A stretch of DNA of 64,000 bases, from NCBI GenBank assembly GCA_963755695.1, contig CAVWLB010000008.1:1488001-1552000 (forward strand). The letters are read 5' to 3'. The notes beneath the pieces were generated by a model. The model worked only from the letters and a program-made list of their open reading frames with translations, was not told the DNA's origin and made no database searches. The translations under genes and the position numbers were made by a program. Every line of letters starts with the position of its first letter. Position 1 is the first letter of the stretch. Source of the DNA: QHWT01 sp963755695. GTDB taxonomy: Bacteria; Acidobacteriota; Vicinamibacteria; Vicinamibacterales; 2-12-FULL-66-21. Positions 16,569 to 25,152 of the stretch are shown in pieces.

Positions 16569-17014
16569 GGATCGCCGGCTTCGCGGCCGGGTGGCTGCTC
16601 GGCGCCCGGCACGTCACCCAGGCGGTGCCGTCCCCTTCGGGTGATCTCGTCGCCTACATCCTCGAGGCCCGCTGCTCGCTCGGGCGTTGCCAGTCGCTGA
16701 AAATCGGCAGCGCATCGAACGCGCGGGTAGTGGAAACGCTCGACGGTCAGTCGGAGGAAGCCGATGAAATCGCCTGGACTCCTGACGGCGGGCGCGTCGC
16801 GTTTCTCGTCAATGGCTACCAGCTCAGAGTCTTCGACGCTCACACCGGCGCAAATCTGGGCGCCGTCAGCCTGATCGAGCCCGACAAGTCTCCCTCGTCA
16901 CGCATCGCGCGTGGCGTGACGTTCTCGAGTAACGGAGCGGCGGTGACGTTCGATGACTGTCCGCGCACTCACTCGGGATGCCAGCCCGCGTTCATGGCGA
17001 TCCGGGCGAAGTAA
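16484..17014 (+). CDS. Membrane-anchored protein with TolB/WD40-like segment, unknown function
   Basis: A 176-residue protein that I cannot assign. One N-terminal membrane segment (AVAAAIAAFVVGIAGFAAGWLL, about residues 17-38) is followed by an exported domain with beta-propeller-like phrases (PSPSGDLVAYI, AWTPDGGRVAFL, TFSSNGAAVTF). Four Cys could form disulphides (CSLGRC, CPRTHSGC). The ATG at 16484 lies inside the end of the TIGR02757 gene, an unusually long 85-base overlap. If the upstream gene really ends earlier because of an unseen frameshift, the overlap would disappear. Confidence 0.6.
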   Translation: MSAEGNLPPARRSRAGAAVAAAIAAFVVGIAGFAAGWLLGARHVTQAVPSPSGDLVAYILEARCSLGRCQSLKIGSASNARVVETLDGQSEEADEIAWTPDGGRVAFLVNGYQLRVFDAHTGANLGAVSLIEPDKSPSSRIARGVTFSSNGAAVTFDDCPRTHSGCQPAFMAIRAK

Positions 17015-17017
17015 AGG

Positions 17018-17119
17018 GCGGGAGTTAGCAGTTGGCGGTTCGCGGTTTACCATTCGCAGTAAACAAAGCCGCCGAGCGCCGACGGCCAACTGCAACCTGC
17101 CAACCCACTGACTGCAGAC
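17018..17119. repeat. Intergenic inverted array of GGCGGTT-like units
   Basis: Between convergent genes: TTAGCAGTTGGCGGTTCGCGG on the left and GCCAACTGCAACCTGCCAAC on the right. The unit is shared with the arrays at 6076-6157 and 61697-61822. Confidence 0.6.
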
Positions 17120-18226
17120 CTACGTTTCCACCTGCGCGTGCTCGGCAACCCGCCGGTAGACCCCGAGCGTCTCCTGCACCATTCGCTCCGCTGTGAACCT
17201 TTCACGCACCCGGAGCAGTCCCTGCGCGCCCATGACTTCTTGGGCCCGTTCGTCCCGGAGCAGCGCGACCAGGGCGCGCGCCAACGCCTCGTGATCGCGC
17301 GGTGGGACGAGGATCCCGCTCTGATTGTTGACAACGACCTCGGGAATCCCGCCGGCGGTCGTGGCCACGATCGGCCTGCCGCACGCCATGGCATCGAGCA
17401 GCGACGTGCCCAACCCTTCGGTGACCGAGCTCATGACGAAGATGTCGAATCCCTTGTGCACCGACAGCGCGTCTGGCCGGAATCCAACCAGCAGCACGTG
17501 TTTCTCGAGCGCGAGATCCTTGATTTGGCGTTCGAGCGACTCGCGGAGCTCTCCTTCTCCGGCGATGACGAATCGCGCATCCGGGACCTTCTGCACGACC
17601 AGCGCCGCGGCATCGATCAGGTGACGCTGTCCCTTGTGCGGCACGAGCGCGGCGACGTTGCCAACAATCGGCGAGTCACGGGGAAGCCAGAACTCGCCGT
17701 GCAGGTCGGCGGCTGGGGCGGCGGCGACATGCTCGAGGTCGATCCCTTCGTGCACCGTCACGGCCCGCCCTTCGTCGACGCCGTCGCCGAGCAGCATGCG
17801 TCGAATGAACTCGGAGGCGCAGATGAAGCAATCGACCTGACGATACTTCCATCGCGACAGGGCGTTGCCCCTCAGGCGAAAATCGACGCGGCGCGCGGCG
17901 ATCAACGGAGGCTTGGCCGACGCCGTGCTCATCGACAGCGCCAGGGCCGCCATCGCCACGCCGTGCGGATCGTGTGCGTGGATCACATCGGGTCGTTCCT
18001 GAGCGATTACCCGGGCCAGGCGCCAGGCGGCGCTGAGATCCATTTCGGTTCTCGGCGTGAGCGGCAGCAGCTCGAGCCCTTCGCGTGCGCGCTGGCGCAG
18101 CTCGCCGGCCGGGTGCGCAACGAGCATCGTGCGGTTTCCCAGCGCGCGCATTCCGAGCACCGTCAACAGGACCTGATTCTGCCCACCCCGCCAGGTTCGA
18201 GCGGTATCGATGTGCAGGGAGTACAT
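17120..18226 (-). CDS. Glycosyltransferase family 4
   Basis: A 368-residue GT-B glycosyltransferase. The N-terminal acceptor domain has TWRGGQNQVLLTVL and DVIHAHDPHG. The C-terminal donor domain has NVAALVPHKGQRHLIDAA, VIAGEGELRESLE and the donor-binding VTEGLGTSLLDAMACGRPIV, in which the last acidic residue of the usual E-x7-E is Asp. Sugar and acceptor cannot be told. It is four bases downstream of a family-2 glycosyltransferase, so the pair probably works on the same envelope glycan. Confidence 0.9.
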   Translation of the reverse strand: MYSLHIDTARTWRGGQNQVLLTVLGMRALGNRTMLVAHPAGELRQRAREGLELLPLTPRTEMDLSAAWRLARVIAQERPDVIHAHDPHGVAMAALALSMSTASAKPPLIAARRVDFRLRGNALSRWKYRQVDCFICASEFIRRMLLGDGVDEGRAVTVHEGIDLEHVAAAPAADLHGEFWLPRDSPIVGNVAALVPHKGQRHLIDAAALVVQKVPDARFVIAGEGELRESLERQIKDLALEKHVLLVGFRPDALSVHKGFDIFVMSSVTEGLGTSLLDAMACGRPIVATTAGGIPEVVVNNQSGILVPPRDHEALARALVALLRDERAQEVMGAQGLLRVRERFTAERMVQETLGVYRRVAEHAQVET

Positions 18227-18229
18227 CGA

Positions 18230-19138
18230 TCAATCCGAGGGGCGAGGGGCGATGTGCGAGGTGTGATCCGAGGGGCGAGGGGTGAGCGGCGAGTGGCGAT
18301 CCGAAGGGCGAGGGGTGAGGGGCGAGGGGCGATCCGAGGAGAAAGGGGCGAGGGGCGAGGGGCGAGCGTCGACGGAGGATGGCCGGTGCCGCGCCCCACG
18401 GGTCAACTCCCAGAGCTTCGCCATCTTCAGAAACACGTAGTACGAGTTGAGCACCGAGACGAGCAACCCGGCGGCGCCCTGGGTGAAGCCGGCCTTCAAG
18501 ACGTAGTTCCGCAGGAACGCGAGCGGTGGGTGCAGGATGAGCGTGGCCAGCGAGCTTCGGCGGCCTTCCGCGATCCATTGCTCGGCGGCGAGCGTGGTGT
18601 AGCGATCGATCGTCGAAAGATGATCGCTGATGTTGCGATAGGCGAAATGTTGAAGCTCGTGCTGCAACACGCCGGAGTCGCCGTTGAGCGTCAGCGTTTC
18701 GTGCACACGGCGGCTGTTCCAGTCTCCCGCCCGACGATCGTAGAGACGCAGCCGGTAGTTGGGATACCAGTCGGTACCGCGAATCCAGCGTCCGAGATAC
18801 CAGGTCACGCGCGGCATGCGGTAGCCACGCCGAGTCGGCTCGGTGGCGAGGAGCGCCCGGATTTCCGCGGCGAGTCCCGGCGACACTCGCTCGTCGGCGT
18901 CGAGCGCCAGGATCCAGTCGTGCGAGGCGATCGAGGCGGCGTGGTTCCGTTGCGCACCGAAACCTGTCCACGGCGTCACATCGACCCGCGCGGAGTGACT
19001 GCGGGCAATCGCGACGGTCCCGTCCGTGCTCCCGGAGTCGACGACCACGATCTCGTCAGCCCACGCCACCGAATCGAGGCAGGCGCCGATGTTCGCTTCC
19101 TCGTCCTGGGTGATGACCGTGACGGTCAGCTTCGGCAC
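18230..19138 (-). CDS. Glycosyltransferase family 2 (WaaE/KdtX-like) with repeat-encoded tail
   Basis: A 302-residue GT-A enzyme. The catalytic domain begins LTVTVITQDEEANIGACLDSV and has the metal motif LALDADERVS; it resembles LPS-core transferases of the WaaE/KdtX group. From about residue 255 the sequence turns into Ser/Pro/Arg repeats (SPLTPRPSDRHSPLTPRPSD). These are the translation of an intergenic-type tandem array that has run into the reading frame, so the natural enzyme probably ends near residue 250 and the tail of about 45 residues is acquired. It precedes the GT4 gene by three bases. Confidence 0.87.
   Translation of the reverse strand: MPKLTVTVITQDEEANIGACLDSVAWADEIVVVDSGSTDGTVAIARSHSARVDVTPWTGFGAQRNHAASIASHDWILALDADERVSPGLAAEIRALLATEPTRRGYRMPRVTWYLGRWIRGTDWYPNYRLRLYDRRAGDWNSRRVHETLTLNGDSGVLQHELQHFAYRNISDHLSTIDRYTTLAAEQWIAEGRRSSLATLILHPPLAFLRNYVLKAGFTQGAAGLLVSVLNSYYVFLKMAKLWELTRGARHRPSSVDARPSPLAPFSSDRPSPLTPRPSDRHSPLTPRPSDHTSHIAPRPSD
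18232..18370. repeat. Tandem array of GGGGCGAGGGGCGATCCGA-type units inside the GT2 3' end
   Basis: Degenerate repeats of a GAGGGGCGA core with GATCCGA spacers, about a dozen copies. They are read in frame as the C-terminal tail of the glycosyltransferase and end just before its stop. Unlike most arrays here, I see no facing complementary arm. Confidence 0.75.
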
Positions 19139-19153
19139 AGGGCGAGTGTAACA

Positions 19154-19200
19154 GGAGCTAGGAGCTAGGAGCTAGGAGCTAGGAGCTAGGAGCTCGGAGC
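19154..19200. repeat. Tandem array of GGAGCTA, five perfect copies
   Basis: Five exact copies of the 7-base unit GGAGCTA (19154-19188), then GGAGCTC and GGAGC. A short complementary echo (CTAGCTCCGAGCTC) lies about 110 bases further on, after two hairpins. Confidence 0.85.
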
Positions 19201-19286
19201 GTCTGCGAGCGCGTGGGGCTGCGCCCACGCGCCCTGAAAAATGCAGACACGGCTCGGGACAGTTCGCCGCGTGCACAGAAAACAAG

Positions 19287-19308
19287 AGCGGCGCCGAACG
19301 GCGCCGCT
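19287..19308 (-). terminator. Rho-independent terminator of the TolC-like gene
   Basis: A perfect nine-base stem AGCGGCGCC (19287-19295) and GGCGCCGCT (19300-19308) with a GAAC loop. On the minus strand it is followed by CTTGTTTTCTG, so it terminates the TolC-like gene that ends at 19337. A second strong hairpin (GCGCGTGGG / CCCACGCGC, 19209-19232) lies beyond it. Confidence 0.75.
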
Positions 19309-19336
19309 CACTCTAGCTCCGAGCTCTGGCAGCTAC

Positions 19337-21010
19337 TTACCGTCCAACGCCGCCACCTCCACCGATTGGCGCCACCTGCACCGCTTCGAAGTCGACCAGT
19401 GAGCGGTTGTAGTCGATGGTGGCGTTCAGCTCGGACTGCCGGGCACGGGAGAGGTCGCGCTGCGCCTGGAAGAGCTCGAACGTCGTCGAGAGACCGACGG
19501 TGAAACGCTTCTGCTCCGCTTCGAGCCGCTTCTCGGCGAGTTCGCGCGCCTTGCGGGTTGCTTCGACTCGCTTCAGGTTGGTGTTGACCTGCCGTCCGGC
19601 CTCGCGCACCGCGGTGGCGATTTGCATCTCGAGGTCCGCGAGACTGGTCTGCTGCTGCTGCTTCTGAAGCTTGCCCTGCGCGACCGCGGCGTCGGCCGTG
19701 CTGGTGCCGAGGGGATACGAGACGTTGAGCGCAAGGCTCCAGGTCTTGAAGTCGTTGCCAAACACGTCGTGCAACACGTTACCGAAGCTTCGCACCGACT
19801 GCCCGATCGGGTTGGGATCCAGTGTCTGAGGATCGTAGAGGAACTGTGTGCCGCCCACACCCGTGACCCCGTAGCGCGCGGTGACGTCGATGCCAGGCAG
19901 CCGCTGATTCTGCGCGAACTTCAGGTTGATGTCCGTGGCGTCCATCTGACGCTTGAACTCGGCCAGATCGGTGCGATTGTCCAACGCGTTCTTGATCGCC
20001 CCGTCCACGTTGATCGCCTGCGGTGTCAGCACTGGCTGATCGGTCGGCCGGAACTTCGCCGTCCAGAACCCCGGCTGCTGCGGGTTCAAGACCAGCGCGC
20101 GCACCAGATCCTGTGCGCTTTGAATCGCCGCTTCCTGGATGATGACGTTTTCCTCGTTGCTTGCCACCTCGGCCTGCGCGGCGACGATGTCGATCGGCGC
20201 CATGGTACCGACCTCCACGCGGGTCTGGTTGTTGCGCAGCGATTCACGTGCGAGCTCGAGCGACTGCTGCGCGACCTCGAGCCCTGCAACCGCACCGACC
20301 AGCGTGTAGTATGCCGCCCGCACGTTGCGGGAGGTCTGGGTGATGCGCTGACGCAGCTGGATGTCGGCGACGCGCTCCTGGTTGTGCGCGAGCAACACCT
20401 GCTGCCGCAGCGCGTCGATCTTGAAATTCCGGAGGAGCGGCTGCGTGAACTGCGCATTCAGATTGGATCCGAGCTGCGGGCTGAAGACGGCCAGGGGCCG
20501 GTCGGTCACGTCGCGCGAGCCGTCGAACGACACCGCGTAGTTGCTCCCGCCGAACGGCAGCACCTGCTGCACGCCCGCCTGGCTCGCGAAATTGGTCGCC
20601 GTCACCGGCAGATTGCCGGTCCCGGTCGACAGAAAATCGGTCGGTGGTGCCGTGCTGTTGCGTCGGCTGATCGTCGAGAAGAGTTCGGGCTTGAACGCGC
20701 CGCTGGCGCGCGCGACGCCCAGCGTCTGGATCTGAGGGTTGAGACGTTCCTGCTGAATCCCGAGGTTGTTCTCGAGCGCCATCCGCACGGCGTCGTCCAT
20801 GCTGATCGGCGAGCCATCCGCTACCGGTGAGGGGGGTGCCGCAGGTGCCTGAAGCGCTTGGGCGGTTGGCGGAGGCGTCGACGGTGCCGGTGAGGTCTGG
20901 GGATCCTGTCCGGAAGCGGACAGCGCGATGCCGGAAACGAACAGGAACGTTCCTGCCGCCGTCGCCAGCGTACGCGCAAAAGAAGCCGAAAATGGCTGGT
21001 ACAGAAGCAT
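19337..21010 (-). CDS. TolC-family outer-membrane efflux protein
   Basis: A 557-residue outer-membrane factor. A signal peptide (TLATAAGTFLFVSGIALSASG) and a Pro/Ala linker precede two homologous OEP repeats, with helical stretches such as VRAAYYTLVGAVAGLEVAQQSL and RFTVGLSTTFELFQAQRDLSRARQ. It would form the trimeric channel through the outer membrane of an efflux or type I secretion system. The ATG at 21010 follows a GGAGA at good spacing. No inner-membrane partner is adjacent. An S9 peptidase diverges from it. Confidence 0.9.
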   Translation of the reverse strand: MLLYQPFSASFARTLATAAGTFLFVSGIALSASGQDPQTSPAPSTPPPTAQALQAPAAPPSPVADGSPISMDDAVRMALENNLGIQQERLNPQIQTLGVARASGAFKPELFSTISRRNSTAPPTDFLSTGTGNLPVTATNFASQAGVQQVLPFGGSNYAVSFDGSRDVTDRPLAVFSPQLGSNLNAQFTQPLLRNFKIDALRQQVLLAHNQERVADIQLRQRITQTSRNVRAAYYTLVGAVAGLEVAQQSLELARESLRNNQTRVEVGTMAPIDIVAAQAEVASNEENVIIQEAAIQSAQDLVRALVLNPQQPGFWTAKFRPTDQPVLTPQAINVDGAIKNALDNRTDLAEFKRQMDATDINLKFAQNQRLPGIDVTARYGVTGVGGTQFLYDPQTLDPNPIGQSVRSFGNVLHDVFGNDFKTWSLALNVSYPLGTSTADAAVAQGKLQKQQQQTSLADLEMQIATAVREAGRQVNTNLKRVEATRKARELAEKRLEAEQKRFTVGLSTTFELFQAQRDLSRARQSELNATIDYNRSLVDFEAVQVAPIGGGGGVGR

Positions 21011-21104
21011 TAAAGTATTCTCCAAATGTCGGGAAACCCCGAGGCTTAGACGGGACATGAGCAAGATCCGTTCTGCGGATCAGCGGACCTCAGCCACAAC
21101 CATT

Positions 21105-23600
21105 ATGCCGAAGCGCAAGCCCGCAGTTGTCGCAATCCTTCTATCTGCCGCCTTGGCCGGTTCGACGCTGATGGCGAATGGGCCGGCGGGTCGGCCCGCC
21201 TCGCACGGCCGGCGCGCCGGCGCCGCTGACATCAAAGACGATCGCTTTGCTTTGACGGTTGACAGCATCATGCGGGGCCCAGACCTCGTCGGGTATGCAC
21301 CCGAAGGGCTCCGATGGTCTGCCGACTCACAGGAGCTCTATTTCGAATGGCGCAAACCCGGCGAGGAGGAAGCCACGACTTACCTGGTCGGCCGCGAGGG
21401 TGGGGCGCCGGTGCGATTGACCGATGAACAGAAGAAGACCACACCGCCGGTGGCTGGCAGGTGGGACAAGGCCCACCGGCGCGTCGTCTTCATCGACAAC
21501 GGGGACGTCGTGCTGCTGGACGCGGAAGGTGCGCGCCGGCAGATCACCCGCACGACTGGGCCGGAGAGTAATCCCCGCTGGGCGCGACGGGATACCGCGA
21601 TCACCTACGTGCGCGACGGCAATCTCTTCATCGTGCCGGCGGACGGCTCCGGTTCTGCGATCGTCGAGCAATTGACCGACGTCGCGCCGAAGAAGACCGA
21701 TCCCCGACTCACCGACAGTCAGAAGTTCATTCGCGACGAGGAAGAGAAGCTGATTGACGCGGTGCGCGAGCAGAAGGCAAAGAAGAAGAAGACAGACGAG
21801 AAGGAGAAGCAGGAGAAGCAGCCGGCGTTCGAGCTGCAGGATCGCCAGTCTGCGACGGATCTGATGTTGTCGCCCGACGATATGCACGTGTTCATCCTCG
21901 TGGCCGAGCGTCCCGCCGGATCGCGCAACGTGATCGTGCCGAACTACGTGAATGAAACCGGTTATACCGAAGACATCCCGGGACGGTCGACGGTTGGGGA
22001 TACGCAGGACCGCCGGCTTCTCGCAGTGCTGAATCTCCGGACCGGCAAATCGCTGTGGGCCGACGGCAGCTTCGCGCCGCCAGTGGATGAAAGCGAGAAG
22101 GCCGCGGCGAGGCCGGCTTCGCCACCTTCCGACGCGCCGGAAAGCCAGACGCCCGAACCAAGCCATCGAGCCGAACGCGAGATCCGCTGGTCGATGCCCG
22201 AGGTGTCGCAGGATGGAAAGCTGGCAGTGGCGGGGGCGCGGTCGGCTGACAACAAGGACCGTTGGTACGTCGTTGTCGATCCCGAGTCTGGAAAGACTCG
22301 CGTCGTCGACACGCTTCACGACGATGCGTGGATTCGGGAGGCGGGGGAAGGCTTTGGCGCGACCCGCGTGTCGTTTCTTCCGGACAATCGGCGGGTGTGG
22401 TTCCTTTCAGAACGGGACGGCTGGATGCATCTCTACACGCTCGATGTCACTGACGCGTCGGCAAAGGCGAAGCAGCTGACGTCGGGCCGGTGGGAGATCA
22501 CCGGTGCGGAGCTTTCGCACGACGAGAAGAAGTTCTACGTGACCAGCACCGAGCAGCATCCTGGTGAGCGGCACCTCTACTCGCTGTCGATCGATGGTGG
22601 CCCGCGAACCAAGGTCACATCGATGACCGGTTCGAATCAGGCGGTGGTCTCGCCGGACGATTCGACGATCGGGTTGGTCTACTCCTACAGCAACAAGCCG
22701 CCTGAAATCTACGTCATGCCGAACTCGCCGAAAGCGGCCGGGAAACAGGTGACGACCACGCCGACGGCGGAATGGCGATCGTTCAACTGGATCGATCCGA
22801 AGGTCATCACCTTCAAGGCGCGTGACGGAGTCGACGTCTACGCGCGGCTATTCACGCCCGAGATGACTGGCGCCCGCCGCGATCCGGTACGCCCGGGTGT
22901 CGTCTTCGTGCACGGCGCGGGATACACACAGAACGCGCACAAGTACTGGGCCAGCTACTTCCGGGAGTATATGTTCCACAACCTGCTCGCCTCGCGGGGT
23001 TACGTGGTGCTCGACGTCGACTACCGCGCGAGCTCGGGCTACGGGCGCGACTGGCGCACCGCCATCTATCGCCACATGGGAGGCAAGGATCTCGAGGACA
23101 TCGTCGACGGCGCGAAATACCTGACCGCGAAGGAGCAGGTGAACCCGAAGCGGATCGGCATCTATGGTGGGAGCTATGGCGGCTTCATCACGCTGATGGC
23201 GATGTTCACGACACCCGACGTCTTCGCTGCGGGCGCCGCGCTCAGGCCGGTCACCGACTGGGCGCACTACAACCACACCTACACCTCGAACATTTTGAAC
23301 ATGCCGCAGAAAGACGCGGAAGCCTACCGCCGCAGCTCACCGATTTACTTTGCCGAAGGTCTGAAAGGAGCGCTGCTGATCTGCCACGGCATGGTCGACA
23401 CCAACGTCCTGTTCCAGGATTCGGTGAGGCTCACCCAGCGCTTGATCGAGCTTCGAAAGGAAAACTGGGAGTTTGCGCCGTATCCGGTGGAAAATCATTC
23501 GTTCGAGCGCGGCACGAGCTGGGCCGACGAATACAAGCGGATTCTCAAACTGTTCGAAGACAACCTGCGGAACGGCAGAAGTCTGCGGAGCACCAACTGA
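21105..23600 (+). CDS. Exported prolyl-oligopeptidase-family (S9) peptidase
   Basis: An 831-residue peptidase. A signal peptide (VAILLSAALAGSTLMANG) precedes a beta-propeller domain, then an alpha/beta hydrolase domain with nucleophile Ser in GGSYGG, Asp in GMVDTNVLF and His in VENHSF, the S9 triad in order. A strongly charged insert (EQKAKKKKTDEKEKQEKQ) lies in the propeller. S9 enzymes trim peptides in the periplasm or outside the cell. The ATG at 21105 directly starts the signal peptide; in-frame starts further upstream are rejected. pyrE begins two bases after its stop. Confidence 0.88.
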   Translation: MPKRKPAVVAILLSAALAGSTLMANGPAGRPASHGRRAGAADIKDDRFALTVDSIMRGPDLVGYAPEGLRWSADSQELYFEWRKPGEEEATTYLVGREGGAPVRLTDEQKKTTPPVAGRWDKAHRRVVFIDNGDVVLLDAEGARRQITRTTGPESNPRWARRDTAITYVRDGNLFIVPADGSGSAIVEQLTDVAPKKTDPRLTDSQKFIRDEEEKLIDAVREQKAKKKKTDEKEKQEKQPAFELQDRQSATDLMLSPDDMHVFILVAERPAGSRNVIVPNYVNETGYTEDIPGRSTVGDTQDRRLLAVLNLRTGKSLWADGSFAPPVDESEKAAARPASPPSDAPESQTPEPSHRAEREIRWSMPEVSQDGKLAVAGARSADNKDRWYVVVDPESGKTRVVDTLHDDAWIREAGEGFGATRVSFLPDNRRVWFLSERDGWMHLYTLDVTDASAKAKQLTSGRWEITGAELSHDEKKFYVTSTEQHPGERHLYSLSIDGGPRTKVTSMTGSNQAVVSPDDSTIGLVYSYSNKPPEIYVMPNSPKAAGKQVTTTPTAEWRSFNWIDPKVITFKARDGVDVYARLFTPEMTGARRDPVRPGVVFVHGAGYTQNAHKYWASYFREYMFHNLLASRGYVVLDVDYRASSGYGRDWRTAIYRHMGGKDLEDIVDGAKYLTAKEQVNPKRIGIYGGSYGGFITLMAMFTTPDVFAAGAALRPVTDWAHYNHTYTSNILNMPQKDAEAYRRSSPIYFAEGLKGALLICHGMVDTNVLFQDSVRLTQRLIELRKENWEFAPYPVENHSFERGTSWADEYKRILKLFEDNLRNGRSLRSTN

Positions 23601-23601
23601 G

Positions 23602-24171
23602 ATGACCGAGTCGGAGGTTCTCGACCATTTTCGCCAGTCGGGTGCGCTGCTCGAAGGACACTTCCGCCTGTCTTCGGGGCTACACAGCGATCGATACCTG
23701 CAGAGCGCGTTGGTCCTGCAGTATCCCGATCTCGCCGAGCAGCTCGGCGTCGCCCTGGGCGAGCGAACGCGTCACCTGCAGGCCACGGCGGTCTTGTCGC
23801 CGGCGCTGGGCGGCATCGTCATTGGACAGGAAGTCGGGCGGGCATTGAACATCCGTGCGCTGTTCGCCGAGCGGCAGGAAGGCTCGCTGCTGCTGCGGCG
23901 CGGTTTCACGCTCTCGCCGGACGACCGCGTGCTGGTCGTCGAGGACGTCATCACCACCGGCGGATCGACGCGCGAGACGATTGCCGTCGCCGAGGCGTCA
24001 GGCGCGCGAGTGATCGGGGCTGCCGCAATCATCGATCGCGGTTCCGAGCCGAGCCGGTTGAATTTTCCACTGCAGGCACTGGTGCGGATGGAGGTCCCGG
24101 CGTATTCGCCGGAATCCTGCCCGCTGTGCGCGAAGGGGCTGCCCGTCACCAAGCCCGGGTCGCGGGCATGA
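23602..24171 (+). CDS. pyrE: Orotate phosphoribosyltransferase
   Basis: A 189-residue enzyme with PRPP motif VLVVEDVITTGGST, substrate-site FRLSSGLHSDRYLQ and LSPALGGIVIGQEVGRAL. It converts orotate and PRPP to OMP. It sits away from both pyr clusters, directly behind the S9 peptidase gene. Of the two PRTases in the window this one has the classical PyrE wording. A C-terminal CPLCAKG echoes the CPMCK of the other copy. Confidence 0.92.
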   Translation: MTESEVLDHFRQSGALLEGHFRLSSGLHSDRYLQSALVLQYPDLAEQLGVALGERTRHLQATAVLSPALGGIVIGQEVGRALNIRALFAERQEGSLLLRRGFTLSPDDRVLVVEDVITTGGSTRETIAVAEASGARVIGAAAIIDRGSEPSRLNFPLQALVRMEVPAYSPESCPLCAKGLPVTKPGSRA

Positions 24172-24175
24172 TGCC

Positions 24176-24270
24176 GCCAGCGTTCAGCGTTCACTGCCAA
24201 TGCTCGCCCGAGGTTCACGGTTCAATCGACGCCTGAAGCTTACGCCTTGAACAGTGACCGTTGACCATCG
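24176..24270. repeat. Intergenic inverted array of CAGCGTTCA / GTTCAC units
   Basis: CAGCGTTCAGCGTTCACTG and GGTTCACGGTTCAA on the left face TTGAACAGTGACCGTTGACC on the right. It fills the gap between pyrE and truA. Confidence 0.5.
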
Positions 24271-24272
24271 AC

Positions 24273-25152
24273 ATGCGCACGGTTCGCATCCTCATTCAGT
24301 ACCGACGGAACCGAGTTCGTCGGATGGCAACGCCAGGAGAGCGGCGCGTCAATTCAGGGGGTGATCGAAGACGCGCTGACCACGATCGAGAGCAGGCCGG
24401 TTACGCTGCACGGCGCCGGACGCACTGACGCGGGGGCGCACGCCGTCGGCCAGGTTGCCAGCGCGCGGCTGACCACGCCGCTTGACGATCAGACGCTGGC
24501 GCGGGCACTGAATGCCAACCTGCCGCCGACGGTGCGCGTGTTTCAGGTGGTCACGGTTGCGGACGATTTTCACGCCCGCTTCAGCGCACGCTCGAAGACC
24601 TACGAGTACCGGATCTGGAACGGCGACGCGGTACCACCGTTCATCCGTCAGTTCGTCTGGCACGTGCCGCAGCCACTGGCGCTCGAACTGATGCAACGCG
24701 CCGCGGAAGCGCTCGTAGGCGAGCACGACTTCGCTGCCTTCCAAGGCACCGGAAGCACCGTGCACACCACCGTACGCACCGTCAGATCAGCGGTGTGGAG
24801 CGCTCAGAAGTGTTCCGGCGGAAGGCTCCTGACATACGAAATGCAGGGCGAAGGATTCCTGCGGCACATGGTCCGGGCCATCACCGGCACGCTCGTCGAG
24901 ATCGGCCATGGACGCCGGGCGAGCGACGACATTCCTCGCCTGCTCGCCGGGCGCGACCGATCGCAGGCCGGCCGCACGGCGCCAGCCTGCGGGTTGTTCC
25001 TCATGAAGGTGGAGTACCGATCGCGAGAGGGTCCTGGAACCAACCAGAACCCGAAGGAACCGTGGGCCCCCTCAAGCTGCGCTCAGAGCGGATGTATGCG
25101 CACATACCAGACCCGCAGCGAGACGGGCGTGTCTGGCGCGAGCCACTTGTAG
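24273..25152 (+). CDS. truA: tRNA pseudouridine synthase A, frameshifted
   Basis: Converts uridines 38-40 of tRNA anticodon arms to pseudouridine. The start is the ATG at 24273 (MRTVRILIQY); an extra C at about 24303 shifts the frame. Removing it restores a start like QYDGTEFVGWQRQESGASIQ that runs into the long ORF. The catalytic Asp is in GAGRTDAGAHA; FQGTGS and APACGLFLMKVEY are also typical. Normal TruA proteins end at about KVEY, but here the frame stays open for about 43 more residues and overlaps the opposing gene by 70 bases. The indel is probably a sequence error since this gene is usually kept intact. Confidence 0.87.

Noticed and set aside
18232..18370. Possible CRISPR or phase-variation tract
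   Set aside because: Units are degenerate, without spacers; they are read in frame as a tail, so I list it as a repeat only.
24273..24360. Programmed frameshifting in truA, ispG, hemL or hemA
   Set aside because: The sites lack slippery heptamers, differ in position from known cases, and the same one-base excess occurs in unrelated genes across the window.
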